Shown piece after piece: positions 14,531 to 27,049 of a DNA stretch of 49,593 nucleotides. The notes under the pieces were generated by a model that worked only from the letters and a program-made list of their open reading frames with translations, was not told the DNA's origin and did not search any database. The position numbers were made by a program, and so were the translations under genes. The stretch is from NCBI RefSeq assembly GCF_000003605.2, contig NW_003132863.1:1-49593 (forward strand). The letters run 5' to 3'. The stretch is from Saccoglossus kowalevskii. Taxonomy: Eukaryota; Hemichordata; Enteropneusta; Harrimaniidae. Position 1 is the first letter of the stretch, and every line of letters begins with the position of its first letter.

Positions 14531-15289
14531 TAAAAAGACACTGATTTGTACTAGTATCGTTGCATATTTACTCACTGAGTTTTAATTTAGTATATCATAA
14601 AATACCAGTATGTAATAATAAAACACAGGTAGAAACTTCATCCTCTAATAGATTGGGAAGACTTGGATATGTTGTATCTGGATACTTAAGTTAGATCTCA
14701 TTCATGTGCCCAGGATTGCAAAGCTTTACAAGGACAAGTCTGCTTCTTCTTCAGAAGCAAGCACTAGACGTGTCAAACATGTCCTTGAAATCTTACCTAT
14801 GAACAGTGTCGGTATTTTAAAAGGAGATTTAAACCTATTCTAATCAAGTTAAGGAATTCAACATAGCAAGATCTTTGATTGTCACACTATTTGCCTATGA
14901 ATACCTGTATTGGCAGCAGGCTTGCCGTCTGCCACGTGCCATCAGACAACCCATCTATTGAAGTTGTGGACACACCTGCCTGCCTTGTGTGTATCAGTCA
15001 TGGGGGGATGTTGAAACAGCCACCCTTTTATCCGCATCTATCCAATCGAGTTCACCAGTTGGGGGACATTGAAACTGAATATCTAATGGTGGTATTAAAA
15101 GTCGTGATAAAGGGTAATAACTACTTGGACATTGAGAGGTTTAGGATTTCCATATCAATAGAAATCATCACCTATCTATCACTCCACATCACTATAGTCA
15201 ATACGTCACCAATCTCATCTGAATTTACATAATCACACCCCCATTTTTGCTGGTATCCTGTCACTAGTCCAAAAGAATAGCAAACTAAA

Positions 15290-15473
15290 TACTGTAAAAC
15301 ACACTGAAATAGCTACATGTTATTTTAGCGAATTTGACTCAATACATGAATTAACAGAATCTTAATTTAGCTAAAATGCCAACAATCTCATTGTGAGAAT
15401 ATACTTTATTTTAAATTAGTGACATTTTGAATTAGCCAAATTGTGGATTAGCTAAAATATGTACTCCACAGTA
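15290..15473. mobile_element. TA-flanked MITE, family C (CTGT..ACAG ends)
   Basis: Inverted ends CTGTAAAACACACTG..ACATGTTATTTTAGC against GGATTAGCTAAAATATGT..CTCCACAG, flanked by TA on both sides, with internal TTAGCTAAAAT motifs. The size is about 180 bp. Such ends and a TA target are typical of non-autonomous mariner-like elements. Confidence 0.6.
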
Positions 15474-18400
15474 TGTATACATGGAAGTAAAAAAGTTATC
15501 TCCATGATATTTTTTTCTTCTTTTTTTTTTTCAGTGTTTTTACAATGCTTTGTGTTATCCTATCTTAAAAAACACAATTCATGAAATTTTCATCGCTAAA
15601 AGTTTCTGCAAATTGTGGGGTTATTCGTGGGGTCCCACAAGGACAAAACTATGCAAAATAACCACAGATGTTCTTAAGGTAGAAGACTACTGATAATTTT
15701 GAGAAAGTTGGTCATAAATCGCATGACAATGTTTATTATGTAAAATCATGAAGCTATTGTCCCATGGCACCATGAAATATCATTTTTTTGTGTGTTACAG
15801 TGACAAATTTTGAGAAACTTGTCATAATATTTTTCAAAAATTGCTATTTTTAGAATAATTCCATAGAACACAATGTTGAAGAAAAATTACATTTTTTAAA
15901 AGCCAGATTTTTGAAACAATTTAGGACAACAATAAGTACTCCATCATAAATAATATATAAATTTTTCAGCCTATGTCACCAGGCTACAATTTGAGATAAT
16001 GCATAATATCTCTGCCATGGGAACCTATAATACTGTCAAAATGGCCACTATACACTAAAATACAACCATCATTTTCTCGAAAATTAAGCTGGTGACCCTC
16101 AACTTTTTTCAAGTTAATATCCTTATAATGCCAGGAAGTACAATTTATTGGAAAATGAATATATGTTGGGTATTTCAAGTTGCATTCATGAGTAGGCTTC
16201 TACCTTCAGAGGAACATGTATACAATTACATTTCCCACCACCAATTCAGATGTTATGCTATACCCAAGACAAACAATTCATTCTAGCTACGCATCCACAC
16301 AAATGGTGCAATCAAATATTAGGAAATAAGAACAAGAAAAAACAAATACTGGCATTGACAAATCTACTTAGAATCTTACAGGGTGACATTATACTATATA
16401 AAATGGGAATAGGGTGACAGTCCATAGACTGTTTCTAAAAAAAAATAGCCATAGAGGGACTGTGAAATAACCACAGGATCACGAACTAGAACATTCTAAA
16501 CGTAAGCTTTTTCACCATTGTAGATTATTGAATAAAGCATACTAAGCTAGAAACTCTCATCAATTGATAAAATAATGGAACGCATACATCGACGCACGCA
16601 AGACATGTGAAAAATAGAAGATGCCGTAACTACCAAGCTTTGTGTACTTTTGACATTGACAGTAATCTTGAAAAACACGAACGAAGTGTCACAAATCCAG
16701 GGTTGCCGTTGAGAGGTTTCATACAAACTAACGCATAAATTAGCATAAATTTGACACAATTATGAATAGAATCAAGACTGTAGCCTTACCTTGATTGTAG
16801 ATAGAGTGTATTGTTCAAAGCCGGAACTGGGACGGACCATGTAAACATAGAAACCAGTCAACTGAAGCAATCTCGCAACTCAGCCAAGTCTCTAACTTCA
16901 TAAAAATGGCGTATCTCGACCATCGAAAGAACACGAAATTCTAATCAGAAGTCAAGTTGACGATAAAAATAATTAGCTACGAGGGATCCACGAAACATAA
17001 ACTGTGAATCGGTACGTTTTTAGAGCAAATCGAGTGACCTCGTTGATTATGCGGTGTGGTCATCAAAGAACAGATAAACATAAGACCTACCTCCGGACTT
17101 CAACAACTCATTCAAAAAGACCACCTAACTAACTTGAAATAAGCATCCAGCTCTCTATTTTAGTATTCACCAAAGCAATGAGCCGGGCCACTCCACTTTC
17201 GTGATGCGATGATGTTCAATATTTCACAGAAAGAAAAACTTTCGATATGTTTGCGATTATTATATTACATCACGATAAACCTCAATCCAAAACAAGATGG
17301 CGGATAGATAATCACGTGGGGGTTTCAGATTATTTATTTGTAGTGAGGTAAAATAGGTAATTGAACTCCCAGTTTGAATTACTTTACGGGCTAGTTTACG
17401 GGGTGCCAGCTGATGTTCTAGAATCTGACTCTCATCATTATCTTTGCTGATTAAAAACTAGAACAGTAAATAGATAGTTTGTCTTAACAGATGAGCTGAC
17501 ACCACCCACGTTCAGACCAGCACGATAGCAAGAGACAAGTTGCGCAAACTAAACAGGACACGGATGGATTCACGGAATTAAGGATGTACTTCGCGGATAA
17601 CCAGTACGGAGTTACAGAAATGTTTCGGTTTATGTAATTGAAACTAAACATAATGAATAACAGTGGAAGCAAAAATCATGACGCGATGAATCTCTTCCTC
17701 TAATTTGAATTTGCGTATAATCTTCTGCTAGTATAAGACACTCCTAGTAAATTAGTCTGGATTCCGGACTGTCCTCGAAGTTTAATCACACTGAGTTCAC
17801 ATCCGCCAATGCCATATGTGCACGGTCATTGGCGATTATTAAAACTTTACATTAATCTTTTTCAACTGAATAAGTACTGTGACAGTAGGCAAATTCGTGG
17901 TTTAGCCATACTGAGTGCAAGGGTAAGCGAGATTTTGGTGAGTTACTTTATTCCATATGCCCCCCCCCCCTCATGGATGTATCGATGTTATGAATAATGC
18001 TGCTCCTACCACGTGGAGCGATATCTGATAGTATTCCACATTGCACGGAAGTCGCAGAGCAGATTGCCAATCTTGATACGACCGTTGCGAAGACCGTTGC
18101 TAAGTGACTACTGCTTCATTATACGACGTGTGGTCATATTCAGAGACATCTATTCTGTCAAACCATGGAGGTAAAATACTTTTTTTTACCTCTATGGTCA
18201 AACGTGCCTCTCACCCGTCACGGGACAACTATTTTGTAAAATGTTTTCATCTATGGTAATAAAGATAAAATTGATTGTAGATAGTTCGACAGACCTCGCA
18301 AAGTGCGTAGATTTTAAGTTTAGAAATCGAACAGTTCACATATTACACTAATATAAACTTGTCTATTTAGGAGATGATTATAAACATTTCCGAAGTCCGT

Positions 18401-19650
18401 GCTACTAGATACTTTGCTAGTGAGAACAATACAAAGACAGGCCATTGTATCGCTTTGAGTTCTTTTATTGACCGTTGGCTTGTACAATTTCAGCATGGAA
18501 ATTTTGGGTTAGGTTGCGCTGGCAACGTTGAAAAAGGGCGATGTTTACTGAGAATTGCAATGGAATTTGTTCAAAATTTGAATATAAGCTTGTTTGGATG
18601 TGTGATAATGTGTTAACAACTTTTATAGTTATTAATTGTCGTGTTCTCTCTGTGGTTATTAAATCACCATGACAACCAATCCATCTGTTCTTATGTGTAC
18701 ACATCACTTCAATTACTAGCACGCGAGGAGTTGGGGTATGCCAACGTGCGCATTATGATGATTGTCTCAAGTGACGAAGAATTGAACTAAATATATATAT
18801 TTGTTACTGCTGAATACGACGACTTTTAGTAAAGTTTTGATGAGGAAACACACGTGTAATGGCGAATCTTATAGTTCTGTGCAAGAGGATTACGTATAGT
18901 AATACTCTCGTGCAAATCGAATTTAAATTTTGAGTCAATTAACAATACGCCGTCATGGAGACGTAGCAAATTGACGATCTTATCATCGCATTTGAATACT
19001 TCATTTGAATACGACACCCAGTAACTCTCGGTCGGAACCTCACCCCTCTCGAAAACCACGACTATGTGGCAATACGATGAACACCTCACGAAATGATATT
19101 ATGGATATCAACGATGTTGGGGAGGGGGGCTCAACTCACATACTTATCTAGTACGAAAAGCAAATATTATGACATGAACAACATCCTGGCGGCTTTCTTT
19201 TAGACACCTGTCTTTGCTGGATACCACTCCATCTGACAGACAAACCACGTGACTGCCTTATCAATTCGGAAGTTATTACTTATGACTGATTGCTTAGTGG
19301 TCTATAAACTGTGCTGTCACATTATTAGCTGCAACATAACGCCATTGACATAAATTACAGTTTGTCAAAATTTCGACCACACATCATATGCATGTCAACG
19401 ACAGAATTCGGCAAATGCATAAACTGATATTGAATGGTCCGCAAACCAATTTTAAAATGTGTATGAATCTGAATTGCTAAAGTCGGTTTACATTTATTTT
19501 GCTTAAACTATGTCTGTACCATAACTTCCGAAAAGTGACTAGTTGTATACATTCGTCTGAGACAGAATGAATACTGGGACGTCTGCGTAGAAACGGACGT
19601 CACGTGGGTAATTGTTGCCGGGGTCGAATAGCGGATAATCCGGTTTTATG
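15474..19650. other. Non-coding stretch, AT-rich to CpG-richer transition
   Basis: Composition shifts at about 16.8 kb from T/A-rich to a more mixed, CpG-containing sequence. Frames at 16092, 16547, 18374 and 18465 show no family resemblance. A C-homopolymer lies at about 17961-17970. Confidence 0.45.
16895..17310. promoter_or_regulatory. Promoter-like stretch with YY1-type boxes
   Basis: AAAATGGCGTATC (about 16903) and AACAAGATGGCGGATAG (about 17292) are YY1-type initiator boxes in DNA that becomes visibly richer in CpG. Frames after both ATGs are very short. Donor-like CTTACC and CCTACC (- strand sense) at about 16788 and 17088 would suit a non-coding first exon of a leftward gene, but no following exon was found. 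Confidence 0.3.
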
Positions 19651-19651
19651 A

Positions 19652-19664
19652 ATTGCTAGGCGAC
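19652..19664. promoter_or_regulatory. RFX X-box-like site
   Basis: ATTGCTAGGCGAC differs from the palindromic GTTGCTAGGCAAC by two bases. It stands about 40 bases upstream of the ATG at 19705. Confidence 0.35.
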
Positions 19665-19704
19665 ATACATTTTCACGTTTCAGATTTTCTATACGGGTCC
19701 AAGG

Positions 19705-19968
19705 ATGCAGGAGAAAAGTACAAAAAAGTCTTCAAACTTCGACAGCCTTGAAATTATCAGCCCTATATTCAGTGAATCTGAAATCAATGACATCCGGGCC
19801 CCGTTTTTTGTACAAGGCCGTACCTTGCAACCACTTCCCACCTCGCCCGAAAGCCTCGTAATTAGGTCAGTGTTGGATTACTGGGATATATTGGTAGAAC
19901 TAGACACATATAGATTGGCTGACCTTTCAAGTCGCAATAAACGACCATTGAATCGGTGTCACATCTAG
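19705..19968 (+). CDS. Possible short first exon or small ORF behind an X-box-like site
   Basis: An ATG frame of 87 codons with coding-like composition: MQEKSTKKSSNFDSLEIISP, then SESEINDI and LQPLPTSPESLVI. A donor-like TTAG|GTCAGT at 19866 would end the exon after 53 codons (phase 2); otherwise the frame runs to TAG. An RFX-like TTGCTAGGCGAC lies about 40 bases upstream of the ATG, the usual distance for ciliary-gene X-boxes. I cannot identify the product or a following exon, so the call is tentative. Confidence 0.3.
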   Translation: MQEKSTKKSSNFDSLEIISPIFSESEINDIRAPFFVQGRTLQPLPTSPESLVIRSVLDYWDILVELDTYRLADLSSRNKRPLNRCHI

Positions 19969-22900
19969 AAAGGAATACAAATTTCGGTTTTAATCAAAGT
20001 TTTCTTGCACTGAATGCTTCGAAGATTTTGAGATGCGGTTCAATTTGATGAAATTACCAGACAGTTTGAAACAATTTAAAAAATAAATGAAAATTAATAG
20101 TTTTGACTAAAACATTGGACATATTTTAATTTTAATAAACAGCCTTTAAGAAACTCAGAGTGTATAGTAACATTGGAGGAAACCATGTGACCGTTCAGTG
20201 AGTGCGGTACGGTGACGGTCATGATTTATTATCAATTGACGATGGAATATATTACCGTGACTGCAAAATATGTCAATCGCAAAGCCATAAATTAGGAGTC
20301 AAACATCTTTGAATAATATGGGGGGGGTGTATCGATACATCTGATAATCTTTCAGATATTATAGATAACTGGTTAAGAATAACTCGACCCTGAACGCTAT
20401 GTGAACGTTTCCGTTTTGTGTTCAATTTGTAGTTCGGTTCTTCTAAAGTTCAAGGATGTTCCAGGACATATAAATCTAGATAGAATTCGTCCACAAATTA
20501 ATTAGTGCGAAAATCGTTTTGCCAGTTATTATAATCTTCTATGAACAGGACTTCGCCGTGACTTCGTCCCATTATATTTTTGCTCCGTCAAAACGATTTC
20601 AATTGGCCATATAAATTTGGTAGGAGCGAATTGACAAACAAACAAATCTAGATACGTGGTAGTCAAACTCCCGCCATCACAAATGTCGTAAACAGCGACC
20701 CCGTATCTCCCGGGTTTGGTTTTTTGCGACGACGCCGTCAGTGATTAGGGTACCATAGACTAAACGGACGTTGGGGGCCGGGAGACTAGAAAAATAAACA
20801 CACGTAAACGGGCTTGGTTGACCTGCGTGCCATTCCTCGCATATTTCTCACTTTCTTTCCCACGCATTCTGCAAATATACGCACACGGCCTGAAATTGTT
20901 GTTTCTTTCGCGCATGCGATCAACAATTGCGGAAGCTCCAACACCCCGATACATTTTTAATTGCTCTATGAACCATAAACTTTCAGAAAATGAGGTTGAA
21001 GTTTTCAATTTTCTTTAAAAAATGATATGTTTTAACACGGTTTCTAGATACGGTCTTCTAGTAACCGTGGTTTTAACAACAAGCGTTTAATACGCTTGAA
21101 GATAATGTAGTGTTTGATATGCTTTGGCAAATTACTTTGGAAGTGATAATACGTTTCTGAAAGCGGTAAAGCTGAATTTTATTCAAGTGTATATGTAGGT
21201 ACCATTTACGTGGAGTTGATGTGTAAAATAAATTAGGGATCTTCATTTCTTTCGAATTGCTATATAGTTAGAATTCCGCAAAGTATGTACGAAGGTGGTA
21301 CGGTGATCGTATCTACCGACGCGTGGCAGAGGTTGACGCGATTCCGTTCTGCCTGAGTGCATACTTTGCGGTATTCTCACGATAACCTTATAATATTATT
21401 GTACGTCTCCTGCTTGTAGCCATAAAGTAGTGATCTATAACAGCAAAAAGTGTTCGTGCCTACGCGAGTTTGCGTCACGCATCTGGAGGTACACGCACAC
21501 ATCCATTAGTCACGTGGTACGATAATGGTGTGGCCGACGTAAACTAGTGTTCAGATATCACGTGACTATGAAATCCATTTTCCAAATAAGGAATACTTTC
21601 GACCACGTCTTTTACACTTTTGAACACGTCCGTGCTGTCTTTGCTATATTATATTTTGCCTTGACCATTATAATTACCTTAATCTCACAACGTTATGGTT
21701 TGATAAAGTGACCCCGGCAACCATATGGTTCGACCCCAGACAACGTTGACTCACTAATCTCCTTGTACTCTTTTTCCGGAAATGCCCCTGTTGGGTTCAG
21801 AATGTTTAAATGTCATCTCCATGGTTGCTATGCCGACGGGAGGTGGCTTCACACAGAGTGCCCTCAAACAGGAATGATTTTGTAAGGATTCTCAGTCAAA
21901 ATGGAATCCCACAAAAATCACGTTGAGTCAGCTTCTTGGCTTCTGTGAAAGCCGGTCTTCAAGAAAAATGTAAGTGACTGTGTAGATGGTAACAAAAAGG
22001 TTATTGGCCCTGATTTTTACACGCATTTTGTTAATAAAATATAATTTTAGTAAGGAGTCGGACCATTTGAAAATGATGTGGGTGACGGGAAGATTTTTTT
22101 TTAAAAATGCAAGGCACAAGAAAAAATAAATAAAAATTCTTCCAGCCATCATGCCCTACGATGTTTCGAAATCACTATATGTGTGATTTTCTGTGCGTCG
22201 GTGGCTCGTCATAATTTCGGATTAAAGCCCTACAGTTGCCTCGCCGCGTTCTGTTCGACGTGGGACTCACGGCGACGTCTAGTAACGCGTGTAACATACA
22301 TCGTTTATTTAGACGAAATTCGAACACGCGCCGCGCGTCGACTGTACCACTGTGCAAGATTGTATCAATTTCTATTCGCAATCCATTTTCGGGTAAAATG
22401 TATCAAATTTGCGTATACCGGCAAATTTTCAAATTTGAAGCCGGGCCGAGTGGAGTGGTAGCTGTGTACCTCTTTGTAAGGATGTGTGTTTTAACAACCT
22501 AATACCAGCGTGAGCATGAGGATACGTGTTTATAGAAGCGGGAACTAAGTAAACCAGGACACTGTCATGCTGGTACAAACCACAGCAGGTGAGCGAATGG
22601 GCAATTCTTAGAGAATGTTGATGAAAATGAACAACCGGGCCGTTACGCTATAATTTCACCCGTCACACACAGGGTCCGGACGGTGTCACAATATTTCTAC
22701 AGAGAGATGCTATGGTAGAGGTTGAAACGTACAAATATGATCATATGAGGTGTCGCTATAAATAACGAGGTCCATCATTCCCGGTGATAATTAAACTCTC
22801 GAACTTCCGACACAGCTCACATCTCAGCTGAACACAACAGAAGTAGAGGCATGAGATGAACTGGACCGTACCGTGTCATCGCCGTACAAACGCGCGTTAT

Positions 22901-24076
22901 GGATAAAACTGTTCCGACGATGTGTGATAACACAGTCTTTAAAAGAATTCTACAAAGTCTATGGCGATATCAATTTGTTCAAAACAAAAACACGGTATAA
23001 CATTTCATTTATATTTTAGGTCTTGGTGCTAAGGGATAAGTATCACATCCCACATCCCTGACCCAGGCTCGTCTAACCGTCGCCAAGCTCGTCCTAAAAC
23101 CTGTTCTACGCCAACGACTACGCGGTTCATTGTCCTTTTCGTGGCCGTAGTTTGTTATTTATATGTACATTCACGTTTAATAGAAGAATCTAGTAACATT
23201 GTACCCTCTCGATATTGCATGCGATCAAAACACGTCAGATATTACACCTCATGACCTATATAAAGTAAAACTAAGCGTGTAAAAAAACAGTCGTCTGTAG
23301 GCGACGGAATCCAAGCTAGTATAGTACAGTCCCATTTAGGAGTACACGCGATTTGGGACACCTGTTTTACCGAACGTATACCCATTTCATTCAAGTCATA
23401 CAAGCTTAATTGTAAACATAAATTTATTTTCTTAAATTGACGACAAATTCACGTCTCCTGTAATGCTTGTCTATGCCCATATCATTAGTATCGGTCCGTA
23501 GTGTTAGAGTGTGTGGTTGTTTGTGTTCAATTAAAAACTGATATCCACTGTCATGTTCAGCTGTGCCCTTATCTTTTTCGTCCTGAGAAAAATATAATAA
23601 AGGCATAAGTATCCGCTAAAAAAGGCATAAGTGTCTGAATGCCGTGGTTAGCCAGACGTTTGCGTTTGCGTTTTCTACTAAAACAAAATATAAACATACA
23701 AATCAGGACAAACGTCAATAGCCTAAGTCCCAAGATCGATTTGTGTGGTTGAAACCATTTGCGAGATATTCTTTTCACCAGACGAGATCTGGTAATTCAA
23801 TCGAAAACAGAAAAGCTGTTTAGGTTAAAATTCACGCAAGATGACAGAGAAGACCACAGCTTGTTTTCCTGAATGCGAGATTTTGTTTTGTATACTGTGT
23901 CAAGGTCTCAATCAACAGTAACGTCATACTACTTTCAATTCAGTGTATTATATGGCGCCAAATTCAGGCATGTAATTTTCCCGGCAAAACTGCGTCTAAT
24001 GATAATAGGGTGAATACGTTGAATGGGGGATGCCACGCGTCACTATTTAATTATCCATTTCATGTTCGCCGACACA
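19969..24076. other. CpG-containing non-coding stretch
   Basis: No exon recognised. Short open frames (20760, 21928, 22183, 23424) lack coding character. X-box-like half sites are present near 21720 and 21825. Confidence 0.45.
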
Positions 24077-24271
24077 GTCATTCATCCCGCGAAATTGGCA
24101 CGTGGGCACAGGCAACAATTCGCAAAGCATTGTGGATCTATTATACTATTTTGAAGGATTAAAAAGTGTGTATATGAATCTCGAATTGTTTTGTGTTTTC
24201 CCCCCTTTTGTTTTGTTGTGTTTTCTTTCTTCTGTGTTGGCATGTCATTCAGACTCCAGCATCGGCACGTG
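23954..24271 (+). promoter_or_regulatory. E2F-like sites and E-boxes upstream of cyclin D
   Basis: GGCGCCAAA at 23954-23962 and TCCCGCGAAA at 24085-24094 match E2F consensus forms. CACGTG E-boxes are at 24099-24104 and 24266-24271. The setting (CpG-richer DNA upstream of a G1 cyclin) makes a distal promoter or enhancer plausible, but short motifs occur by chance. Confidence 0.3.
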
Positions 24272-24380
24272 GCGAGGAGGAACAATATCGCAATGCATTG
24301 TGGATTTCGTTGTGGAAGGCCAAAGTTTATTCATTAAAATTGGTGTGTTTTTGTATTTTAGTTGTGCTTTCTTTGTTAGT
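24077..24380. repeat. Tandem duplication, about 167-bp unit, two diverged copies
   Basis: GTCATTCA..GGCACGTGG..CAACAAT..GCATTGTGGAT..TTGTGTTTT is seen from 24077 and again from 24244. The copies are offset by exactly 167 bases at the CACGTG boxes (24099 and 24266). The overlapping frames at 24102 and 24193 show the duplication at protein level (a shared RxALWI string in one frame), but I see no evidence of a real protein. It lies about 2.6 kb upstream of cyclin D. Confidence 0.65.
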
Positions 24381-26762
24381 TGAAGTGAGAGCACGCGTGG
24401 CGCTCACTATCATTCTTACTGTGAAAATGAAAGTGGTTGTCCCCAAGGATGTGATCAGGATGCCCGAAGGAAGGCCAGAAGGCGTCAATTGTTGCTGGAG
24501 AAATACACGCCGAGTATTCGCCTGTGGATGTTTTAAGAAAGCACACATTAACGATTCACACCTGTTGTAAGCGTAATGAAATTAACACGGTATACCGTCT
24601 AGGCGACTCGTTTTCCCTCTTGTTTGGGTGTTAATCGCGCAAACAGGATAGGATATGCCCCCCCCCCCTTGTGCGGCACTCATTTCAAGTCGTACCGTCG
24701 CCAAAAAAAATCCTACTTCAAGTTAGTTTTGCATTTATACATGTGTTTTTCCTGCTTATTAAAATATGAACGAAAGTATTTATCGAACAATTATTGTATT
24801 TGTAGCCCATTGTATTAATTACATATAATTTTGGAATATGTTTTACGGCGATCTCAACTTTAAAATATTTACACGTGACGGTTATATACCGTTTCAACAC
24901 TTGTGATCATTTGTAAAATGCTCGTATGGAAAGGTGGTTAGGGAACTTGATCTGAGTATAAAGACGATAGTAATTAGTTTAAGCTTTTGAGGTGTCGGAC
25001 ACTGGATATGGCAAAAGAACGCCAGGAATTCGCGATTCCCCGCCCATGTGTCACGTATCCAGTCTGAATTCGATCAGATCGGTGCACGTGTGACAACCGC
25101 GCAGCATTGCTTTGAAATAACAAAACCGGAGAAGGCGAAAGTGAAATGAAAACGATTTTGTTGTGGCGTTTGCACAAGTAAAAAAGGAAAATTTGCATAC
25201 ACGACAAGAACGTGTATGCTTGTGTGTGTCAGTGGACCACCTTGCCGGGACAATAATTCTTCAGCGGAGAATTTTTTTTTTTCAAATGACAAAAACGTCT
25301 TGGCGAAGTCCGCGAAGTTTTTGGAATAAACGAAAGATCTTTTAACATGTCATATAATCAAATAATAATTTTGTCTGCAATTCGCGACCCTTTAACAATT
25401 AGCAGATTTAAATTTAATAATAAAATATGTTTTAATAATTGATAAAGTAAAATTCATAATTTGATTTCGACAAGGGCTACTTGAGTGGACACACCGCTGT
25501 TCTGACAGTGACTTGATATTATGCAAATGTCTTGGCAAGCGTCAATCGCTGATTTGACTCAACTCCGGAGTCGGGACACTATAGAATGCCGACCTGAGCT
25601 GTCATTGGCCATGCGAGCGGCCAGTGTTGCTCATTGACCATTCCTTACCCTCTCTGCACTGTACGCTGTAGTGACTAAAAATAGAAATCTCTGCCTGGCA
25701 ACTTCCTCCTGTTGGTGTGGGCGCGGAGCGTGTACTCTAGCAACAAAGTAACCATAGGAATGGCAAATGAATTTGCATATTGGTTCCCTTGATTATCTAA
25801 AAACTTCCCGGAAATTATAACAGTGATGGTGAAATATAGAAATTAAACATTCAAATGCGCTAATAAAAATGAAATATAATAATACTTAAATAAAGCACGA
25901 TCTATATCCGAAAATATCTTAGATGCAACCCTAGTTTTTGATTGCGAATGGATCTCCGTATACACTCTATCTAGTGCCGCAACGCAATCCAGGCCCTGAA
26001 ACAAAAAAAAGGGGGTATAAAAGTTCTAATTGAATGGTGATGTATAGAGTGGAGAGAATTAAGAATTGATCTGGTGTTTGTTAAACATCTGGGGAAAATC
26101 CTAAAAGCAAAGATCCGTTCCCACATGATGCTCGGTAGATAACGGAGTATTGCTTGGCTTCGGAATTGATTGTATTTACAAACCACGTTCATTTTTATCC
26201 GAAATTCAATGCTGTGCTGAAAAAAAGACGAGCAACATAACCAGAGAATGAATGAAATTTGATTTGCAGCCCACCTAAAGTCGTAAAAAAGCACCTAAAA
26301 GTGGGGGGAAATGAAAAAAAAACGTTACACATATACACAACATCAAATTTTTCACTATTTAGGAAGGCGCTTTTTTCAATAACTTTTGTGTAAAAAAACA
26401 AACTGATTTCTAATTCTCCCAAGTATACGTGTGGAGGATTGCTATACATGTTGTGCCCTTGTTGACTTGCAAATACATACACAAAAAAAACAATCAGTCA
26501 ACCAAGCAGTCAATGGTTCCCACTTCGACGCAGTACTGGGTAGTATGAATATTCATGTTTCGTTAACCGCACCTCTGAGCCACCTAATTTGCATATAACT
26601 CCCTATGTTCGTGACTTGCGAACGCATCAAGTTGTTGCGGTGTTGTGCATGTGTGTTGTTGGCTGGAAGTGTTGGCCGAAGAAACACCGCCTGGCGTCCT
26701 AGCTCTTTGTAACGCCATCCAGCAACCACCGCCAAACTACATTATTTCTACCTCACTCGGAC
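24381..26762. other. Upstream region of cyclin D
   Basis: Contains ATTTGCAT-type octamers (about 25772 and 26588) and CpG-bearing sequence around 25560-25760, candidates for a promoter. No coding exon was found; the transcription start cannot be fixed from sequence. Confidence 0.4.
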
Positions 26763-26839
26763 GTATGTAAAGATGAATTTAGGATTGAATTGCCAATTTG
26801 ATTGCTAGTCTTCGTTTTTTCTTCTTTGCAATACAGTCA
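26763..26839 (+). promoter_or_regulatory. Possible 5' UTR splice acceptor (and mini-intron) before cyclin D start
   Basis: A run TCTTCGTTTTTTCTTCTTTG followed by CAATACAG ends at 26836, four bases before the ATG. This is the best acceptor-like tract near the start. A donor-like GTATGT lies at 26763, which would make a 74-base 5' UTR intron, but a more distant non-coding exon could equally splice here. A short upstream ATG frame (26773) lies inside this candidate intron and would be removed by splicing. Transcript data would decide. Confidence 0.45.
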
Positions 26840-27049
26840 ATGTGTGATCACCGTACAATGGATCTCCTGTGCTTCGAAGTCGATCAAATCAAAAGGGCTT
26901 ACGAAGATCCTGTTTTATTAAAAGACAACAGAGTTTTAGAAAATCTGCTATCGTCTGAGGACAAGTATACTCCTTCATTTGGGTATTTCAAATGGCAAAC
27001 GGACTTGAAAGATTTCATGAGGAAAATGGTAGCGACTTGGATGTTGGAG
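26840..27049 (+). CDS. CCND: Cyclin D coding exon 1
   Basis: Encodes residues 1-70, from MCDHRT through the LxCxE motif to WMLE at the start of the cyclin box. The donor is GAG|GTCAGT, phase 0. A second in-frame ATG at 26858 aligns with the usual D-cyclin start. A pyrimidine-rich tract ending CAATACAG (AG at 26835-26836) lies immediately upstream and looks like a splice acceptor. Confidence 0.93.

Noticed and set aside
14318-14575. Frames inside 14268-14575 and, on the - strand, 37779-38051
   Set aside because: Both lie in copies of the same MITE family.
14879-15232. 117-codon + strand frame
   Set aside because: No family resemblance, no splice or promoter context, and AT-rich surroundings; treated as chance.
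24193-24570. 125-codon frame, the second longest non-gap, non-satellite frame outside the recognised genes
   Set aside because: It spans a non-coding tandem duplication, has a hydrophobic low-complexity part, and resembles no family known to me.
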